A stretch of DNA of 64,000 bases, taken from an uncultured Christensenella sp. Lineage in GTDB: Bacteria; Bacillota; Clostridia; Christensenellales; CAG-917. The DNA is taken from assembly GCA_910577815.1 (NCBI GenBank), contig CAJTNO010000003.1, forward strand, positions 186,001 to 250,000, given 5' to 3'. Shown piece after piece: positions 1 to 8,416 of the stretch; the stretch's first letter is position 1, and each line of letters starts with the position of its first letter. The notes below the pieces were generated by a model. It was not told where the DNA came from. It did not search any database and worked only from the letters and a program-made list of their open reading frames with translations. The position numbers were made by a program, and so were the translations under genes.

Positions 1-1052
1 GCCTGCGGCTTGTATTCATCCGCAAGCTGTTCGCGAGTCATTCCGAGATACTTGAGATAATCGTCCATACGCATTCCCTGATACATAAGACGATATTCCA
101 TATCGTGTATCATCTCGTCCGCTTCCTGCTTAATCATTGCGTCGGGAATTTCAACGGTGCTTCCCTCAACGATTTTCTCAATGAGAGTATCTTCATACTC
201 GCGCTCCGCTCTCTTTGTTTCCTGCTCTGTAAGCTTGGATTTTACGTCGCTCTTATATTGCTCGAGCGTATCGAATTCGGATACTTCCTTTGCAAACTCG
301 TCGTCAAGAGCGGGAAGCTCCTTTACGCGCACCGCCTTGACGGCGCAAGCAAATATAGCCTCTTTACCCGCCAAATTCTCTGCGTGATACTTCTCGGGGA
401 ACGTGACCTTAACATCCTTCTGCTCGCCTGCTTTTACGCCGATGAGCTGGTCTTCAAAGCCGGGGATAAACGTATTGCTGCCAAGCTCAAGCTCATAGTC
501 CTCCGCCGTTCCGCCGTCAAACTTTTCTCCGTCAACAGAGCCGCTGTAATCGATTAGCACTAAATCGCCTTTTTCGGCAGCCTTTTCCGCATCGATTATA
601 CGCGCCTGCTTGGTCTGCTCTGCCTTTATGTACTCGTCAACCTGCTCCGCGGTTACCTTTGCCTCGGATTTTTTAACGTCTAAATTCTTATACGCGCCAA
701 GCGTGACGTCGGGCTTGACAACCATTGTCAACGCATAAACCACGCTTCCGTCATCCTTTATATCAACGTCCTCAACGCTGCCGAATGCTACAAGCTCGTA
801 CTCTCCCGCCTTTTCAAGCTCCATAATGGAATCGTCTATAAGCTGATTTATTGCGTCGTTCATAAAAACGCCTGCGCCGTATATGCCCTCTATAACCTTC
901 TTGGGCGCGCGTCCCTTTCTGAAGCCGGGAACATTGTATTTGTGCTTTGTCTTGTTATAGACGGTTTCGACTGCCTTATTGTATTCCTCAACGCTTGCAG
1001 TGTAATTGAATTTGACTTGGCTTTTTTCAAGCTTTTCGACTGTATAGTTCAT
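1..1052 (-). CDS. tig: Trigger factor, C-terminus cut by window edge
   Basis: Ribosome-bound chaperone and peptidyl-prolyl isomerase that receives nascent chains at the tunnel exit. I translated this frame by hand because its stop lies outside the window; about 350 codons are present of a usual 430. The N-terminal domain carries the ribosome-binding signature GFRKGRAP, followed by an FKBP-type segment (GDLVLIDYSG, then FIPGFEDQL). The start at 1052 is set by a GGAGG five bases upstream. A promoter lies at 1112-1140. The gene is divergent from rqcH, another factor acting on nascent chains. Only the missing C-terminus is uncertain. Confidence 0.93.
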   Translation of the reverse strand, partial: MNYTVEKLEKSQVKFNYTASVEEYNKAVETVYNKTKHKYNVPGFRKGRAPKKVIEGIYGAGVFMNDAINQLIDDSIMELEKAGEYELVAFGSVEDVDIKDDGSVVYALTMVVKPDVTLGAYKNLDVKKSEAKVTAEQVDEYIKAEQTKQARIIDAEKAAEKGDLVLIDYSGSVDGEKFDGGTAEDYELELGSNTFIPGFEDQLIGVKAGEQKDVKVTFPEKYHAENLAGKEAIFACAVKAVRVKELPALDDEFAKEVSEFDTLEQYKSDVKSKLTEQETKRAEREYEDTLIEKIVEGSTVEIPDAMIKQEADEMIHDMEYRLMYQGMRMDDYLKYLGMTREQLADEYKPQ

Positions 1053-1111
1053 TTTTCCTCCGATACGCGATTGAACGGACGCGTATATAAATAATTTACA
1101 AAGTATTTAGG

Positions 1112-1140
1112 ATTATAGCATATAAAAAAGCAAAAAGCAA
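1112..1140 (-). promoter_or_regulatory. Sigma-A promoter of tig
   Basis: Read on the minus strand: -35 TTGCTT (1135-1140), a 17-bp spacer, and -10 TATAAT (1112-1117) preceded by TGC, an extended -10. It leaves a leader of roughly 50 nt with a normal SD before tig. Confidence 0.75.
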
Positions 1141-1193
1141 CTTAAAAAATGACTATTTGCTATCTCTTGGCTATAAATAAGTTAATAAAAGGA

Positions 1194-1222
1194 TTGATAA
1201 AAGCAGTCTAAGCTGTTAATAT
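1194..1222 (+). promoter_or_regulatory. Promoter of rqcH, apparently leaderless
   Basis: -35 TTGATA (1194-1199), a 17-bp spacer, and -10 TAATAT (1217-1222). The ATG at 1230 follows the -10 by seven bases and no SD is present, so transcription should begin at or next to the start codon. Confidence 0.6.
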
Positions 1223-1229
1223 AACTTAT

Positions 1230-2921
1230 ATGGGTAGCGATTTATTTGCACTTTCCGCACTTGCGCAAGAGCTTAACGCCGCGCTTAGCGGAGCAAGAAT
1301 AGACAAAATACAACAGCCCGAGACCGACGAGCTGCGTTTTTTTATGCGCAGCGGAGGCAAAAACGTTTGTCTTGTAGCATCCTGTAACGCTAACGTACCA
1401 AGACTGCATTTGACCGATAGCAGAAAACAAAGCCCTATGACCGCGCCCAACCTGTGTATGCTGCTAAGAAAGTATCTGATAAACGCCTCGGTTGATAGCA
1501 TCGGCGTATATAATTCCGACAGGATAATATATATCAAGATAAACGCAAAAACGGAAATGCGCGACGACGCGTCGTTTTATCTGTTTGTAGAGATTATGAA
1601 CAGATATTCCAACATTGTCTTCACCGATGAAAATCTTATAATTCTCGACGCGGTAAAACATCTGCCCTTAGACTCGGCGCGAGAGCATATTGTAGTGCGC
1701 GGAATAAAGTATTCGCCCGTAGCACAACCGAAAATCAGTTATCTAAACGACTATTTCAGTATTTTTGACAGCTATAACGGAAACAATTTGAAAAAGTTTA
1801 TACTTGACAACATATCCGGCTTTTCGGGCGCTACCGTCACGGAGCTGTTGACAAGAGCAAGCATTGACGAAAACGTAAACGAGCTTAGCGCGGATATGCT
1901 TGAAAAACTACAAAACGAAATAGAATGCTTCCGCAGTCATAGCGACCTTACGCCCTGCATAATCAACGGAAACGTATATCCCACGGTTTACCGCAGCTTA
2001 GCCGAAGGAGCAGACATTCTTAAATTCAACACTATGAGCGAGGCATACGACGCACTCAACACTAATATAGACAATGAAATACGAAATAAAGTAAGACTCA
2101 AAGGAATTTCAAACCGGGCAAAGCGACTTCACGCGAGAGTGGAAAAGAATATTCAGATAGACCTTGAGCATCTGAAAGAATGCGAAGCTATGGACAAATT
2201 CAGGATTTTCGGAGAACTTATAGTTAGCAATATTTACAAGCTAAATCGCGGCGATACCGAGCTTGAGTGCACCAACTACTATGATAACACTATTGTAAAA
2301 ATTCCGCTTGACGCAAAGCTCTCTCCTTCAAAAAACTCCGCGGCTTACTATAATAAGTACAATAAACTTAAAAGGACAAAGGAGTTTGCAGAAAAAAAAC
2401 TCGTTGACGACAATAATCTATTGTCATACGTTTGCTCCATCGAGGATGAAATTGCAAGCCTGCCCTACGGCGCAAGCATAAAGCCAATAGAGGACGAGTT
2501 GTCCGCGCTTGGCGGAGGCATCAAGAAATCGTCAAAGAATAAGGTACGCAAGGAACAGGCAGAGCCTCCCTATGTGTATTTGGTGGACGGTTTTTATATT
2601 TATCGCGGGAAAAACAATCTTCAAAACGAAGAAATTACTTTTAAGCTTGCATCGTCCTGCGATATTTGGATGCATCTGAAAAACGACCACGGCGCGCATA
2701 CCGTTATCATTACCGAAGGGAGAGAAGTTCCCGACAAAGTAATTAAAATAGCAAGCGAGATTACGGCAAGCACAAAGCAAGCATCTTCAAACGTTGACTA
2801 TACCGCGCGTCGGAATGTTAAACGTCAGCCGAACGGACACCCCGGACAGGTCATTTACGAAAATTATAAAACCGTTTTGGCAACGCCCGACAGCCATAGC
2901 GAGTATTTGATAAAATCTTAA
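1230..2921 (+). CDS. rqcH: RqcH, ribosome-associated quality control (NFACT family)
   Basis: Binds stalled 50S subunits carrying peptidyl-tRNA and directs C-terminal alanine tailing so that the nascent chain is degraded. The NFACT-N domain spans about residues 1-200 and contains Asp97-Arg98, the exact pair required for tailing in Bacillus subtilis RqcH. Coiled-coil and helical segments follow at about 280-400. The NFACT-R domain at about 450-550 shows YRGKNN and the IWMHLKND motif. The 563-residue length is normal for the family. No SD precedes the ATG and a promoter abuts it, so a leaderless mRNA is likely. Older annotations call this family fibronectin-binding protein. Confidence 0.93.
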   Translation: MGSDLFALSALAQELNAALSGARIDKIQQPETDELRFFMRSGGKNVCLVASCNANVPRLHLTDSRKQSPMTAPNLCMLLRKYLINASVDSIGVYNSDRIIYIKINAKTEMRDDASFYLFVEIMNRYSNIVFTDENLIILDAVKHLPLDSAREHIVVRGIKYSPVAQPKISYLNDYFSIFDSYNGNNLKKFILDNISGFSGATVTELLTRASIDENVNELSADMLEKLQNEIECFRSHSDLTPCIINGNVYPTVYRSLAEGADILKFNTMSEAYDALNTNIDNEIRNKVRLKGISNRAKRLHARVEKNIQIDLEHLKECEAMDKFRIFGELIVSNIYKLNRGDTELECTNYYDNTIVKIPLDAKLSPSKNSAAYYNKYNKLKRTKEFAEKKLVDDNNLLSYVCSIEDEIASLPYGASIKPIEDELSALGGGIKKSSKNKVRKEQAEPPYVYLVDGFYIYRGKNNLQNEEITFKLASSCDIWMHLKNDHGAHTVIITEGREVPDKVIKIASEITASTKQASSNVDYTARRNVKRQPNGHPGQVIYENYKTVLATPDSHSEYLIKS

Positions 2922-2930
2922 GATTGCAAT

Positions 2931-2958
2931 TAAAAATCACCGCAAGCGGTGATTTTTA
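2931..2958. terminator. Bidirectional hairpin terminator, rqcH / rluD
   Basis: The arms 2932-2942 and 2947-2957 pair perfectly (CACCGcaagCGGTG core) and are flanked by A-runs and T-runs on both sides. It can end both convergent transcripts. Confidence 0.85.
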
Positions 2959-2990
2959 GTTTAATTAGTTTATATAATGATAATAAATTT

Positions 2991-3893
2991 CTATTGAGAG
3001 GTTTTATCAAGCTTATCCAAAACCGCACTGAAATATTTAGGTAGCTCACAGGTAAAGCTCATACACTCACCCGTGTGCGGATGCGTCAGTATAAGCTCGG
3101 CAGCGTGCAAAAGCTGTCCGTTATTATATAGTGCTACAGAGCCTCCGTAAACAGTATCGCCAACTATCGGATGATGTATACTGCTTGCGTGAACTCTGAT
3201 TTGATGCGTTCGTCCTGTTTCCAATTCGAATCTTACTAAAGTGTATTTTCCGTAACGCTTAACTACAGTATAATGAGTAACCGCCCTTCTGCCGCCTTCG
3301 ACGACCGCCATTTTCTTTCGGTCCTTTTTACTGCGCGCAATAGGAGCGTCGACAACGCCGCTATCCTCTTTAAAATTACCGTCGCAAAGCCCCAAATAAA
3401 TTCTACGCGCCGACTTTTTTTCTATCTGCCCCGCAAGACTTTTATGCGCTTCGTCATTTTTTGCAACCACTATAAGCCCCGAAGTGTCTTTATCAAGCCT
3501 ATGCACTATGCCGGGACGTATTACACCGTTTATCGAACTGAGACTGTCGAGATTATAAAGCAAAGCGTTTACGAGCGTATCCGTTTTAGTATAGGAGCCT
3601 GCCTGATGCACAACCATACCCTGCGGCTTGTTTATAACGGCAAAATATTCGTCCTGATAAACTATATCGAGCGGAATATTTTCCGCCTTGATTTCAAGCT
3701 CCTTAGGCGCAGGAGGCTCGAAATCCACAATATCGCCGCTACGCAGCTCGTAACCGCTTTTAAAACGCAAAACGCCGTTGACGGATATGCCAAGCCTTTC
3801 TATACAGCTTTTGGCATTGGAGCGAGATATTGCAAACTTATCCGCAATAAACACATCCAGTCTTGTCTTATCCGTATCAACCGAGTATTTCAT
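2991..3893 (-). CDS. rluD: RluD-family 23S rRNA pseudouridine synthase
   Basis: Converts uridines in rRNA to pseudouridine. An S4 RNA-binding domain occupies about residues 10-75 (RLDVFIADKF). The catalytic domain contains the hallmark HRLDKDTSGL with the nucleophilic Asp, and the C-terminal ELETGRTHQIRVH motif is intact. At 300 residues the length is typical. It is the last gene of a minus-strand run yggS-sepF-lspA-rluD; lspA next to rluD is a standard Firmicutes pairing. The exact target uridine cannot be read from the sequence, so the symbol denotes the family. Confidence 0.9.
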   Translation of the reverse strand: MKYSVDTDKTRLDVFIADKFAISRSNAKSCIERLGISVNGVLRFKSGYELRSGDIVDFEPPAPKELEIKAENIPLDIVYQDEYFAVINKPQGMVVHQAGSYTKTDTLVNALLYNLDSLSSINGVIRPGIVHRLDKDTSGLIVVAKNDEAHKSLAGQIEKKSARRIYLGLCDGNFKEDSGVVDAPIARSKKDRKKMAVVEGGRRAVTHYTVVKRYGKYTLVRFELETGRTHQIRVHASSIHHPIVGDTVYGGSVALYNNGQLLHAAELILTHPHTGECMSFTCELPKYFSAVLDKLDKTSQ

Positions 3894-3911
3894 ATATACT
3901 TTAAATAAATT

Positions 3912-4694
3912 CTATTGAACGTTAATATTCGATTTATCATCGCAATTCAAATCGCTTTTTGCATCCTCTGTAAAGGCGCCGTTTTCGCTACTTGCAATTT
4001 GCGGCTCTGCCTTTCGGCATTCCTCTGTTTTAGTCGAAGTCGGCTCCTCAAAGGTATAATCGTTTTCGGATTTCATCATAGGATTTAATGCTATAGGCGC
4101 TTCGAGCGGGTCGCTTGTCGCTTGCTGAACTGTATTTTTTTGTTCCTCCTCAAACGCCTTTCGGTTCTTTTTCCCCTCGGTTACAAGCATAACTATAAGC
4201 ACAATGACAAGCATAAATACGCCGACGGTCACGAAGGAGTCCGCAATATTGAAAATAGCAAATTCATCCCAAAACGCGAATTTTATAAAATCGCGAACAT
4301 AGCCAAGCCCTATTCTGTCAACAAGATTGCCGATACCGCCGCCTACTATAAACAGTAACGATACTCTAAGCCACATATTTTCCTTTTGAGCAAGGATAAG
4401 ATAGATAAGAACGGCAACTATGACGATTGTTGTAATAACGGTCAGCGCAGTGGTATTTCCCGCAAACAAGCCGAAGCCCGCGCCGGTATTTTCAGTATAT
4501 GTAAGAGTTATAAAACCTTTTATCAGAGGATAGCTCTGACCGTTTTGCGTCATTAAAAACTCAACCGCGTATTTTTTTGTAAGCAAATCCGCAAGCAGAA
4601 TTATGCCGAGCACGGCAAGCTCTATGAGCATTACCCACCAGCGTTTTTTTATAACGTCGATAACGTCCTTCCTCGTAATCTTTATTTTAGCCAT
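3912..4694 (-). CDS. lspA: Lipoprotein signal peptidase II with long C-terminal tail
   Basis: Aspartyl membrane protease that cleaves prolipoproteins before the lipid-modified Cys. Four membrane segments lie within residues 20-172. The family motifs are YTENTGAGFG (65-74), GNLVDR with catalytic Asp126, and FNIADS with catalytic Asp152. Family members usually end near residue 160-170; this one continues for about 85 residues with an acidic, polar, Ser/Thr/Glu-rich tail that should be cytosolic and disordered. The enzyme call is secure. The tail has no domain I recognise. Confidence 0.93.
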   Translation of the reverse strand: MAKIKITRKDVIDVIKKRWWVMLIELAVLGIILLADLLTKKYAVEFLMTQNGQSYPLIKGFITLTYTENTGAGFGLFAGNTTALTVITTIVIVAVLIYLILAQKENMWLRVSLLFIVGGGIGNLVDRIGLGYVRDFIKFAFWDEFAIFNIADSFVTVGVFMLVIVLIVMLVTEGKKNRKAFEEEQKNTVQQATSDPLEAPIALNPMMKSENDYTFEEPTSTKTEECRKAEPQIASSENGAFTEDAKSDLNCDDKSNINVQ

Positions 4695-4705
4695 CGTAAA
4701 ACCTC

Positions 4706-5110
4706 TTATCTGCGAAGCTGAGGAGGAACAGTAATAGAAACTCCCTTAGGCGCAAACAAAAAGATATTTTTTGTAATCTGCTGAATGCTTCCGCCGAGCG
4801 CGTAAATCGCTCCGCTCATAAAATCGAGTATGCGGTATACGGACGTCTGATTGACTGTGGAAAAATCTACTATTACCTGCTCCTGCATTTTGAGATGGTC
4901 GATAAGCAGCTGCACATCCTCATAAGTTGTAGGCGAGTTAATTACAACTCCGCCCGAGCCGCTGAAGCCTGCCGAATACTGCGTATCGTGCGGCTGCGGA
5001 GGCTGTGGCTGAGCCTGTCTGCTCTCGCGGGAAAACAATCGGCTTACGCGACTGCCCGCCAAAGGTCTTTCGTTTATTTCATTTGCTCTGCTGAAATATC
5101 TTTCGTCCAT
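4706..5110 (-). CDS. sepF: SepF, FtsZ-associated division protein
   Basis: Binds FtsZ and the membrane and helps assemble the Z ring. The C-terminal SepF (DUF552) domain spans residues 52-134, with VINSPTTYED and the DFMSGAIYALGG segment typical of the dimer core. The N-terminal 45 residues are a polar Gln/Pro-rich linker. In Bacillus the N-terminus is an amphipathic membrane helix; here the first residues (MDERYFSRAN) do not obviously form one. The gene follows yggS by seven bases, as in many Firmicutes division clusters, and precedes lspA. Confidence 0.92.
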   Translation of the reverse strand: MDERYFSRANEINERPLAGSRVSRLFSRESRQAQPQPPQPHDTQYSAGFSGSGGVVINSPTTYEDVQLLIDHLKMQEQVIVDFSTVNQTSVYRILDFMSGAIYALGGSIQQITKNIFLFAPKGVSITVPPQLRR

Positions 5111-5117
5111 ACTTACC

Positions 5118-5798
5118 TCACTGCATCTGCGCCGTATTTACGGTGCGCTCGCCGAATATACATCTGCCAAGGCGCAGCATATTGGCGCCGTGCCTCAGTG
5201 CGATTTCATAATCGCCGCTCATACCCGCAGATAAATACTTCATTTCCAAATTAGATTGTTTCAATTCCTTAGCGCTTTCAAACAGCATATAAAGCCGCTC
5301 ATATAACGCGTGTAACTCGGGAGTATCACCCAAATTCGGCATAACCGCCATAACGCCCTTTATTCTTATATGGCTGAATTTTTCCATTGAGCGAATAAAC
5401 TCAATAACACTGTCGGGACTTACTCCGCCTTTTGAAAGCTCGTTGCCCATATTGATTTCCACAAGACAGCTCTGAATTTTGTTTCTTTTAGCCGCCTGCT
5501 TTTCTATTTCGACAGCAAGCTCCTCCCTGTCCAATGAGTGTATCAGCTCAACCTTGTCAATTATATATTTCACCTTATTTGTCTGAAGCTGTCCGATAAA
5601 ATGCCACTTATATCTGCCGTCAAACTTTGCCGTCAGCTCCTGCACTCTATTTTCACCCAGTATAAAATCGGGAGCATATGACATAAGCTCGTCGACGGTC
5701 GCTTTAGTCTGAGTTTTGCAGGCGGCTATAAGCACGACGTCTCTGCCGCACGACTTAACCGCATTGCGCACCTTAGCTAAGTTATCGTACAATATCAT
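5118..5798 (-). CDS. yggS: YggS/PLPBP pyridoxal phosphate-binding protein
   Basis: A small PLP-binding alanine-racemase-like barrel with no known catalysis, involved in vitamin B6 and amino-acid homeostasis. The PLP lysine is probably Lys28 in AACKTQT. The family motifs FILGENRVQE, WHFIGQLQTNK and MSGDYEIA are all present. It is 226 residues, full length. Its ATG overlaps the stop of the GH36 gene by four bases (ATGA), indicating translational coupling. It corresponds to B. subtilis ylmE, which likewise precedes sepF. Confidence 0.93.
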   Translation of the reverse strand: MILYDNLAKVRNAVKSCGRDVVLIAACKTQTKATVDELMSYAPDFILGENRVQELTAKFDGRYKWHFIGQLQTNKVKYIIDKVELIHSLDREELAVEIEKQAAKRNKIQSCLVEINMGNELSKGGVSPDSVIEFIRSMEKFSHIRIKGVMAVMPNLGDTPELHALYERLYMLFESAKELKQSNLEMKYLSAGMSGDYEIALRHGANMLRLGRCIFGERTVNTAQMQ

Positions 5799-7495
5799 TT
5801 ATGCTCACGCTTTATATCGGAATATTTGCCCGTCGACGTATCGAAGGTAAGCGTATACTCCTCTCCGTCCGATACATACCTTATGCGAATAATGCTCTCA
5901 TCGGCATATTCGGCTGATTTTATTTTTCCGCCAAAAGGCTGATAGCTGTCAAGTAAAATCCGCATTTGAGTATCGTCGTATTCTCCTACGTTATCGCTTA
6001 CAAACAACACCGAGCCGAACATATTGTTTATTTTTGCAAGCAGCTTTTTCTGCTGCAAACTGTATTTAGCTTTTTTCAAACCGCCTTCGCGCAAGAAGAA
6101 AACGTCGGGGTCGTTTGCAAATATTCTTCCATTGAGATGACGGCGGAACACTGCGTTATTCATTGCGTTTTTAGTGGACACTATCTCCTGATTTGTCACG
6201 CCGGCATAAAATTTATCCTTGAAGGAAATTTCCGCGTCGCAGCCTATTCTACAGGCGTCCACAACTCCGAAGGCAGGTCCGAGCGGAACTCCGCAACCAA
6301 GTATCAGCTTATCGCCGCAGCACTCGCGCAAGAAATCCATAGCCTCGCACATCAACTGACCTCTGGATTTTCCGTTTCGCGGATAAATCGCCGCCGAATA
6401 CAGAAAGTCAAGCTTAACCATATCAAAGCCCCATTCGTTAAAAACTCTGTCGAACAGCGCCTTGATATATTCGCGCACCTCTTTGTTCTCGTAGTCTAAC
6501 GCGTAAAATCCGCCCCAGGCTACTCCGCTTATAATCGGCTTTCCGTTTTTTCCTTTTATAAGCCATTCGGGATGCTCCTTGACTATATTCGCCTTAAACT
6601 GCGCCGAATACGGCGCAAGCCATAATCCTGCTTTAATTCCCTGTCCGTGTATTTTATCCACTATCGGCTTAAGTCCGTTAGGAAACTTTTTACTATCCAC
6701 GGTCCAGTCCCCAACCATAGTTTCAAAGCCGTCGTCTATCTGGAATATGTTTGCAGACTCTCCCGCTCTTTTTAAGCCCTCGAGGTCACGCAATATTATA
6801 TTCTCGTCTATATTCTGATAGTAGTTATACCAGCTCGTATACCCGGCAAAATGCTCCGCTCTGCCTGTGTTTTTAAGCGGATAAGCATTGAAGTACGCGT
6901 CAAACGCCTCGTCATAGCTACCGTACGTTCTGATAAAATTAAACAACTCGTACTCGCCCGTGCAAACTACTCCGTCCGCGTCCTTAACGGCTGCGAGTAC
7001 GTTTTGGTCCATATCCGCGTAAAAAATAGTATATCCCGTGCGTTCGTTAAGCGAGCCGAGAAGCTCCACACCGCTGCCGTTTCGCAGATAGCAATAGGTA
7101 AATCCGTGGTATAGATTTTTACCGTACCGAGTAAAGAAATAATCTCCCGACGCTCCCGCAAACTCCCGTATTTTAGGCAGACTGCAAACTGCCGACAAGC
7201 CCTTTTGTATATCGCCGTGCGCATACTCTCTCGATACAGTCCAGGATTGAAAGCCGTTGGCAAAAAATCTCTCGTCGGTAGCAAAATAATGGTCGTATAT
7301 TACCTCCGCCGACTTGAGCTCAACAGGCTTATCGGATTGCAAAATAATATGCACGCTATCGCAATCTCCGTCCTCTTTTACACTGAATACGCCGTTACTA
7401 AAGCCGTCGGCAAGCGTGCAGCCGTCAACGGTCAGCACACAGGGCTTTCCGTCCGCAACGTAGGTTATCTTAAGAGTATAATCCTTCAAATTCAT
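5795..7495 (-). CDS. GH36-type alpha-galactosidase
   Basis: Predicted glycoside hydrolase acting on alpha-galactosides such as melibiose or raffinose. The N-terminal beta-sandwich (about 1-210) is followed by a TIM barrel. Barrel motifs are SWYNYY (221-226), FQIDDG (251-256), the likely nucleophile Asp363 in VKLDFLY, and the likely acid/base Asp420 in CRIGCD. There is no signal peptide, so the enzyme is cytosolic and would depend on sugar import. SD GGGGGA. It heads an operon whose next genes are yggS and sepF, an unusual partner for division genes. The exact substrate is uncertain. Confidence 0.78.
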   Translation of the reverse strand: MNLKDYTLKITYVADGKPCVLTVDGCTLADGFSNGVFSVKEDGDCDSVHIILQSDKPVELKSAEVIYDHYFATDERFFANGFQSWTVSREYAHGDIQKGLSAVCSLPKIREFAGASGDYFFTRYGKNLYHGFTYCYLRNGSGVELLGSLNERTGYTIFYADMDQNVLAAVKDADGVVCTGEYELFNFIRTYGSYDEAFDAYFNAYPLKNTGRAEHFAGYTSWYNYYQNIDENIILRDLEGLKRAGESANIFQIDDGFETMVGDWTVDSKKFPNGLKPIVDKIHGQGIKAGLWLAPYSAQFKANIVKEHPEWLIKGKNGKPIISGVAWGGFYALDYENKEVREYIKALFDRVFNEWGFDMVKLDFLYSAAIYPRNGKSRGQLMCEAMDFLRECCGDKLILGCGVPLGPAFGVVDACRIGCDAEISFKDKFYAGVTNQEIVSTKNAMNNAVFRRHLNGRIFANDPDVFFLREGGLKKAKYSLQQKKLLAKINNMFGSVLFVSDNVGEYDDTQMRILLDSYQPFGGKIKSAEYADESIIRIRYVSDGEEYTLTFDTSTGKYSDIKREHK

Positions 7496-7541
7496 AAAAT
7501 CCCCCGAATTTGTGATTTTGAATTACATTATAAGTCAGTTA

Positions 7542-7570
7542 ATTATATAACATAGTTTAATAATTGTAAA
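7542..7570 (-). promoter_or_regulatory. Promoter of GH36-yggS-sepF-lspA-rluD operon
   Basis: Minus strand: -35 TTTACA (7565-7570), a 17-bp spacer, -10 TATAAT (7542-7547). Transcription should start near 7535, giving a leader of about 40 nt. A second -10-like TATAAT lies slightly downstream. The region 7496-7665 contains no gene. Confidence 0.6.
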
Positions 7571-7665
7571 TAGCTTGACGGATAAAACGATAAACATCTT
7601 TCCGAAGCGCCTCCGAATATCTTAAATATTTGAAAATCCGTTGCTATGAAATCCGATTATTCCAC

Positions 7666-7699
7666 AATAAAAAATAAGGGAGCGATATAAATCGCTCCC
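7666..7699 (-). terminator. Rho-independent terminator of the OB-fold gene
   Basis: The arms 7678-7686 and 7691-7699 form a perfect GGGAGCGAT stem with an ATAA loop, followed on the minus strand by a T-rich run (TTATTTTTTATTG). Confidence 0.85.
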
Positions 7700-7743
7700 G
7701 ACCGACCGCGCCGATAACCCCAAGGCACAGTTAGTATCGATAA

Positions 7744-8361
7744 TTATTCTTCCACCAAATCAAGCTTGGATACGGAAACCTCGTATGCCGTGCGCTCCTC
7801 TACGGTTCCGTCCTCAAGCTGCTTCTGATAGATACGCGACTGTATGCGTCCCATAATGCGCACTCTTTCGCCTACCGAGAAATTACCCGCATATCTTGCG
7901 TTTCTTCCCCAGGCGATGGCGGGAATATAATCCGACTTGTTATAAGCTCTGTTTACGGCAATCAGCATATCCGTAATTTCACGCTTGAACGGAGTAGTAC
8001 GGTACACAGGTTGCTTGCATACAAAGCCGTCTATCTCTATAGTATTCGGGTCCTCCTCGTCGGGCACGACAAGCTCTCTGACAAACACCCTCAAAACCAG
8101 CTTGCTTTTGTTTTCCATAAGCTTGTTATAGCTGCGGAATTGACCTACAATTCCTATCAGGCTTCCGACCTTAAAGTTATCGCTTTCCATAAGACGCTCA
8201 GATACCGTGAGCGGAATTATATCCTCCTGCCCGGACAGCCTCTTAACCGATATGTTAAGGTCGTAGAATCCTTCCCCCATAATCTCGTGAGAAAACTCCG
8301 CTTCGGTCACGACTTTGCCCGTAAGGCATACTCTGTTGTTCTGCATTTGTTCGTAGCTCAT
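7744..8361 (-). CDS. SSB-like protein with two OB folds
   Basis: Probable single-stranded DNA-binding or primosomal protein. Two OB-fold-like halves are visible: about residues 8-95 (NRVCLTGKVV, then GSLIGIVGQF) and about 105-200 (IEIDGFV, IPAIAWGRNARYAG, GERVRIMGRI). The second half carries the A-W-G pattern typical of SSB/PriB-like folds. The acidic tip used by canonical SSB to recruit partners is missing. The open frame extends to 8472, but GGAGG five bases before the ATG at 8361 and overlap with the upstream gene favour the shorter 205-residue form. The exact role is unknown. Confidence 0.7.
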   Translation of the reverse strand: MSYEQMQNNRVCLTGKVVTEAEFSHEIMGEGFYDLNISVKRLSGQEDIIPLTVSERLMESDNFKVGSLIGIVGQFRSYNKLMENKSKLVLRVFVRELVVPDEEDPNTIEIDGFVCKQPVYRTTPFKREITDMLIAVNRAYNKSDYIPAIAWGRNARYAGNFSVGERVRIMGRIQSRIYQKQLEDGTVEERTAYEVSVSKLDLVEE

Positions 8362-8416
8362 CTTGTCCTCCATATACGGAAATCCGTACGGCTGTATTTT
8401 AATTATTTTTTGCACT

